DNA of 23,272 nt, taken from positions 1 through 23,272 of the forward strand of contig JAFGON010000086.1 in the NCBI GenBank assembly GCA_016926475.1. The letters are read 5' to 3'. Positions 22,421 through 23,272 of the stretch are shown here, piece after piece. The notes beneath the pieces are model-generated. The model was not told where the DNA came from. It searched no databases and was given only the letters and a program-made list of their open reading frames with translations. Each line of letters begins with the position of its first letter. Position 1 is the stretch's first letter. The position numbers and the translations under genes are program-made. The stretch is from a candidate division WOR-3 bacterium. GTDB taxonomy: Bacteria > SDB-A.

Positions 22421-23272
22421 TTATCTGATTATAAGCGCTTTTTCTGTGATTTCTATATCGCCTGAGTTTATCCTGACGAATAGAACTCCTTCGGAGGAGG
22501 GGGTTATGCTTATCGTGTTTTGTCCAGATAGGTTCTGATAGTTGTAGTCCCCGACCATTCTTCCGGTCGCGTCGAAAACTTTAACGCTCATGTCCTGTCC
22601 GGCGGTGAAACTGTATTTTATCGTAATGTCCCTCGAATTGCCGAGGACGGAAACAGTGCCGACTGATGTCGAGATTGCCGGTTCCTCGACTGAATTAGGC
22701 TGGACAACGACGGTTTTGACTGTGTTTGAATAATTTCCCCAGCCCCTTGTGTTGTGACCTCTGACTCGGAAATAATTTTCGCCGAGGGGTAGGGTCGAAG
22801 GCGTGTATGAAGTGTCGTATATGACGCTGTCGAGAACTTCAATCTGGCTGAAGCTGGCCACAGGCGATATGTCGTCAACATAAAAATTATCATGGAGGGT
22901 GTTGTCGTCGGTTATTGTCCTGAACCTGAAATAGACGGCTTTCCCCTCCCATTGACTTAAAGAATATTTCTTTTGTGTCCATGTCTGTTGGCTGCCGGAG
23001 TATCTCGTGTCGAGCTGAATCCATTCTCTCTCGTCTTCTGAGACTTCGACTATAGTTACGTCGTAGTCGTTTTCTGAGTAATTCCAAAACCAGAAGGAAA
23101 ATGTGTCGTTGGGCTGGACGATGTATGGGTATTTGGTCTGGGCGGTGTTTGCGATGTTGTCCTGTGAACCTGAATAAAGGCTGTAAGTCCCCGCGTGCTT
23201 TTTCGATGTGCTCTGCGTGAAGCCTGTAAGGATCCAGTTTGAAGTTCCGGACTCTATCCCGTCCGCGGAATA
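22421..23272 (-). CDS. C-terminal part of a secreted modular protein with sorting-domain-like C-terminus (5' end outside window)
   Basis: The minus-strand frame is open from the right edge to TAA at 22421-22423, 283 residues without a stop. The visible N-terminal part (about 140 residues) is a jelly-roll, MAM/'choice-of-anchor J'-like domain: DGIESGTSNWILTGFTQS, SFWFWNYSENDYDVTIVEVS, WEGKAVYFRFR and NFYVDDI, as in immune-inhibitor-A-type peptidases. A fibronectin-III-like stretch (LPLGENYFRVRGHNTRGWGN) and a final 'type A sorting'-like module follow: ITIKYSF, VKVFDATGRMVGDYNY, EGVLFVRINSG and the KALIIR end. Such tails direct export or surface attachment in FCB-type bacteria. The catalytic or binding N-terminus and signal peptide lie beyond the window, so the function is unknown. 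Confidence 0.82.
   Translation of the reverse strand, partial: YSADGIESGTSNWILTGFTQSTSKKHAGTYSLYSGSQDNIANTAQTKYPYIVQPNDTFSFWFWNYSENDYDVTIVEVSEDEREWIQLDTRYSGSQQTWTQKKYSLSQWEGKAVYFRFRTITDDNTLHDNFYVDDISPVASFSQIEVLDSVIYDTSYTPSTLPLGENYFRVRGHNTRGWGNYSNTVKTVVVQPNSVEEPAISTSVGTVSVLGNSRDITIKYSFTAGQDMSVKVFDATGRMVGDYNYQNLSGQNTISITPSSEGVLFVRINSGDIEITEKALIIR

Overview
The window looks like a chromosomal segment of an uncultured, moderately AT-rich bacterium with dense, mostly plus-strand genes. The best lineage clue is the partial minus-strand gene at the right edge. It encodes a secreted modular protein that ends in a 'sorting domain type A'-like C-terminal module, as seen in FCB-group bacteria and candidate phyla such as WOR-3/Stahlbacteria and Cloacimonadota. 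The phylum is an inference. I recognise no rRNA, tRNA, CRISPR array or complete insertion sequence.

Region 1 (1-3.6 kb) is a gene graveyard. A restriction-endonuclease-like C-terminus enters from the left. It is followed by a truncated oxidoreductase N-terminus joined in frame to a PPOX/Nim-type flavoprotein, an intact HEAT-repeat protein, a zinc-ribbon/SAM methyltransferase, a GNAT acetyltransferase, a glyoxalase-fold protein and an intact DUF3024 protein. Four of these are broken, and all six frameshifts I could reconstruct are repaired by restoring one lost base.

Region 2 (3.7-14.6 kb) holds mostly single genes, many with clear ribosome-binding sites: a CorA-type divalent cation channel, a CaCA-family cation/calcium exchanger, an ANT(3'')-like nucleotidyltransferase, a MATE efflux pump, a CrtI/RetSat-like FAD oxidoreductase, two class I methyltransferases separated by a YoaP-like remnant, and a 0.7 kb stretch without a convincing gene. 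That stretch contains a near-consensus promoter and a hairpin-rich leader before a GNAT/alanine-ornithine-racemase pair.

Region 3 (14.6-22.3 kb) is one tight run of seven genes behind a good promoter (14601-14629). The first four form a mannoside module: a GT4 glycosyltransferase fused to a large C-terminal domain that is probably an alpha/alpha toroid, a long GH130 phosphorylase, a second GT4, and a short GH130 phosphorylase. With no signal peptides or transporters, the simplest reading is a cytosolic beta-mannoside synthesis and phosphorolysis system, possibly an intracellular reserve. The run continues, with overlapping ends and starts, into an O6-alkylguanine-DNA alkyltransferase, a GNAT protein and a soluble HExxH metallopeptidase.

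Region 4 (22.4 kb to the end) is the convergent minus-strand secreted protein, with a clear intrinsic terminator on its own strand.
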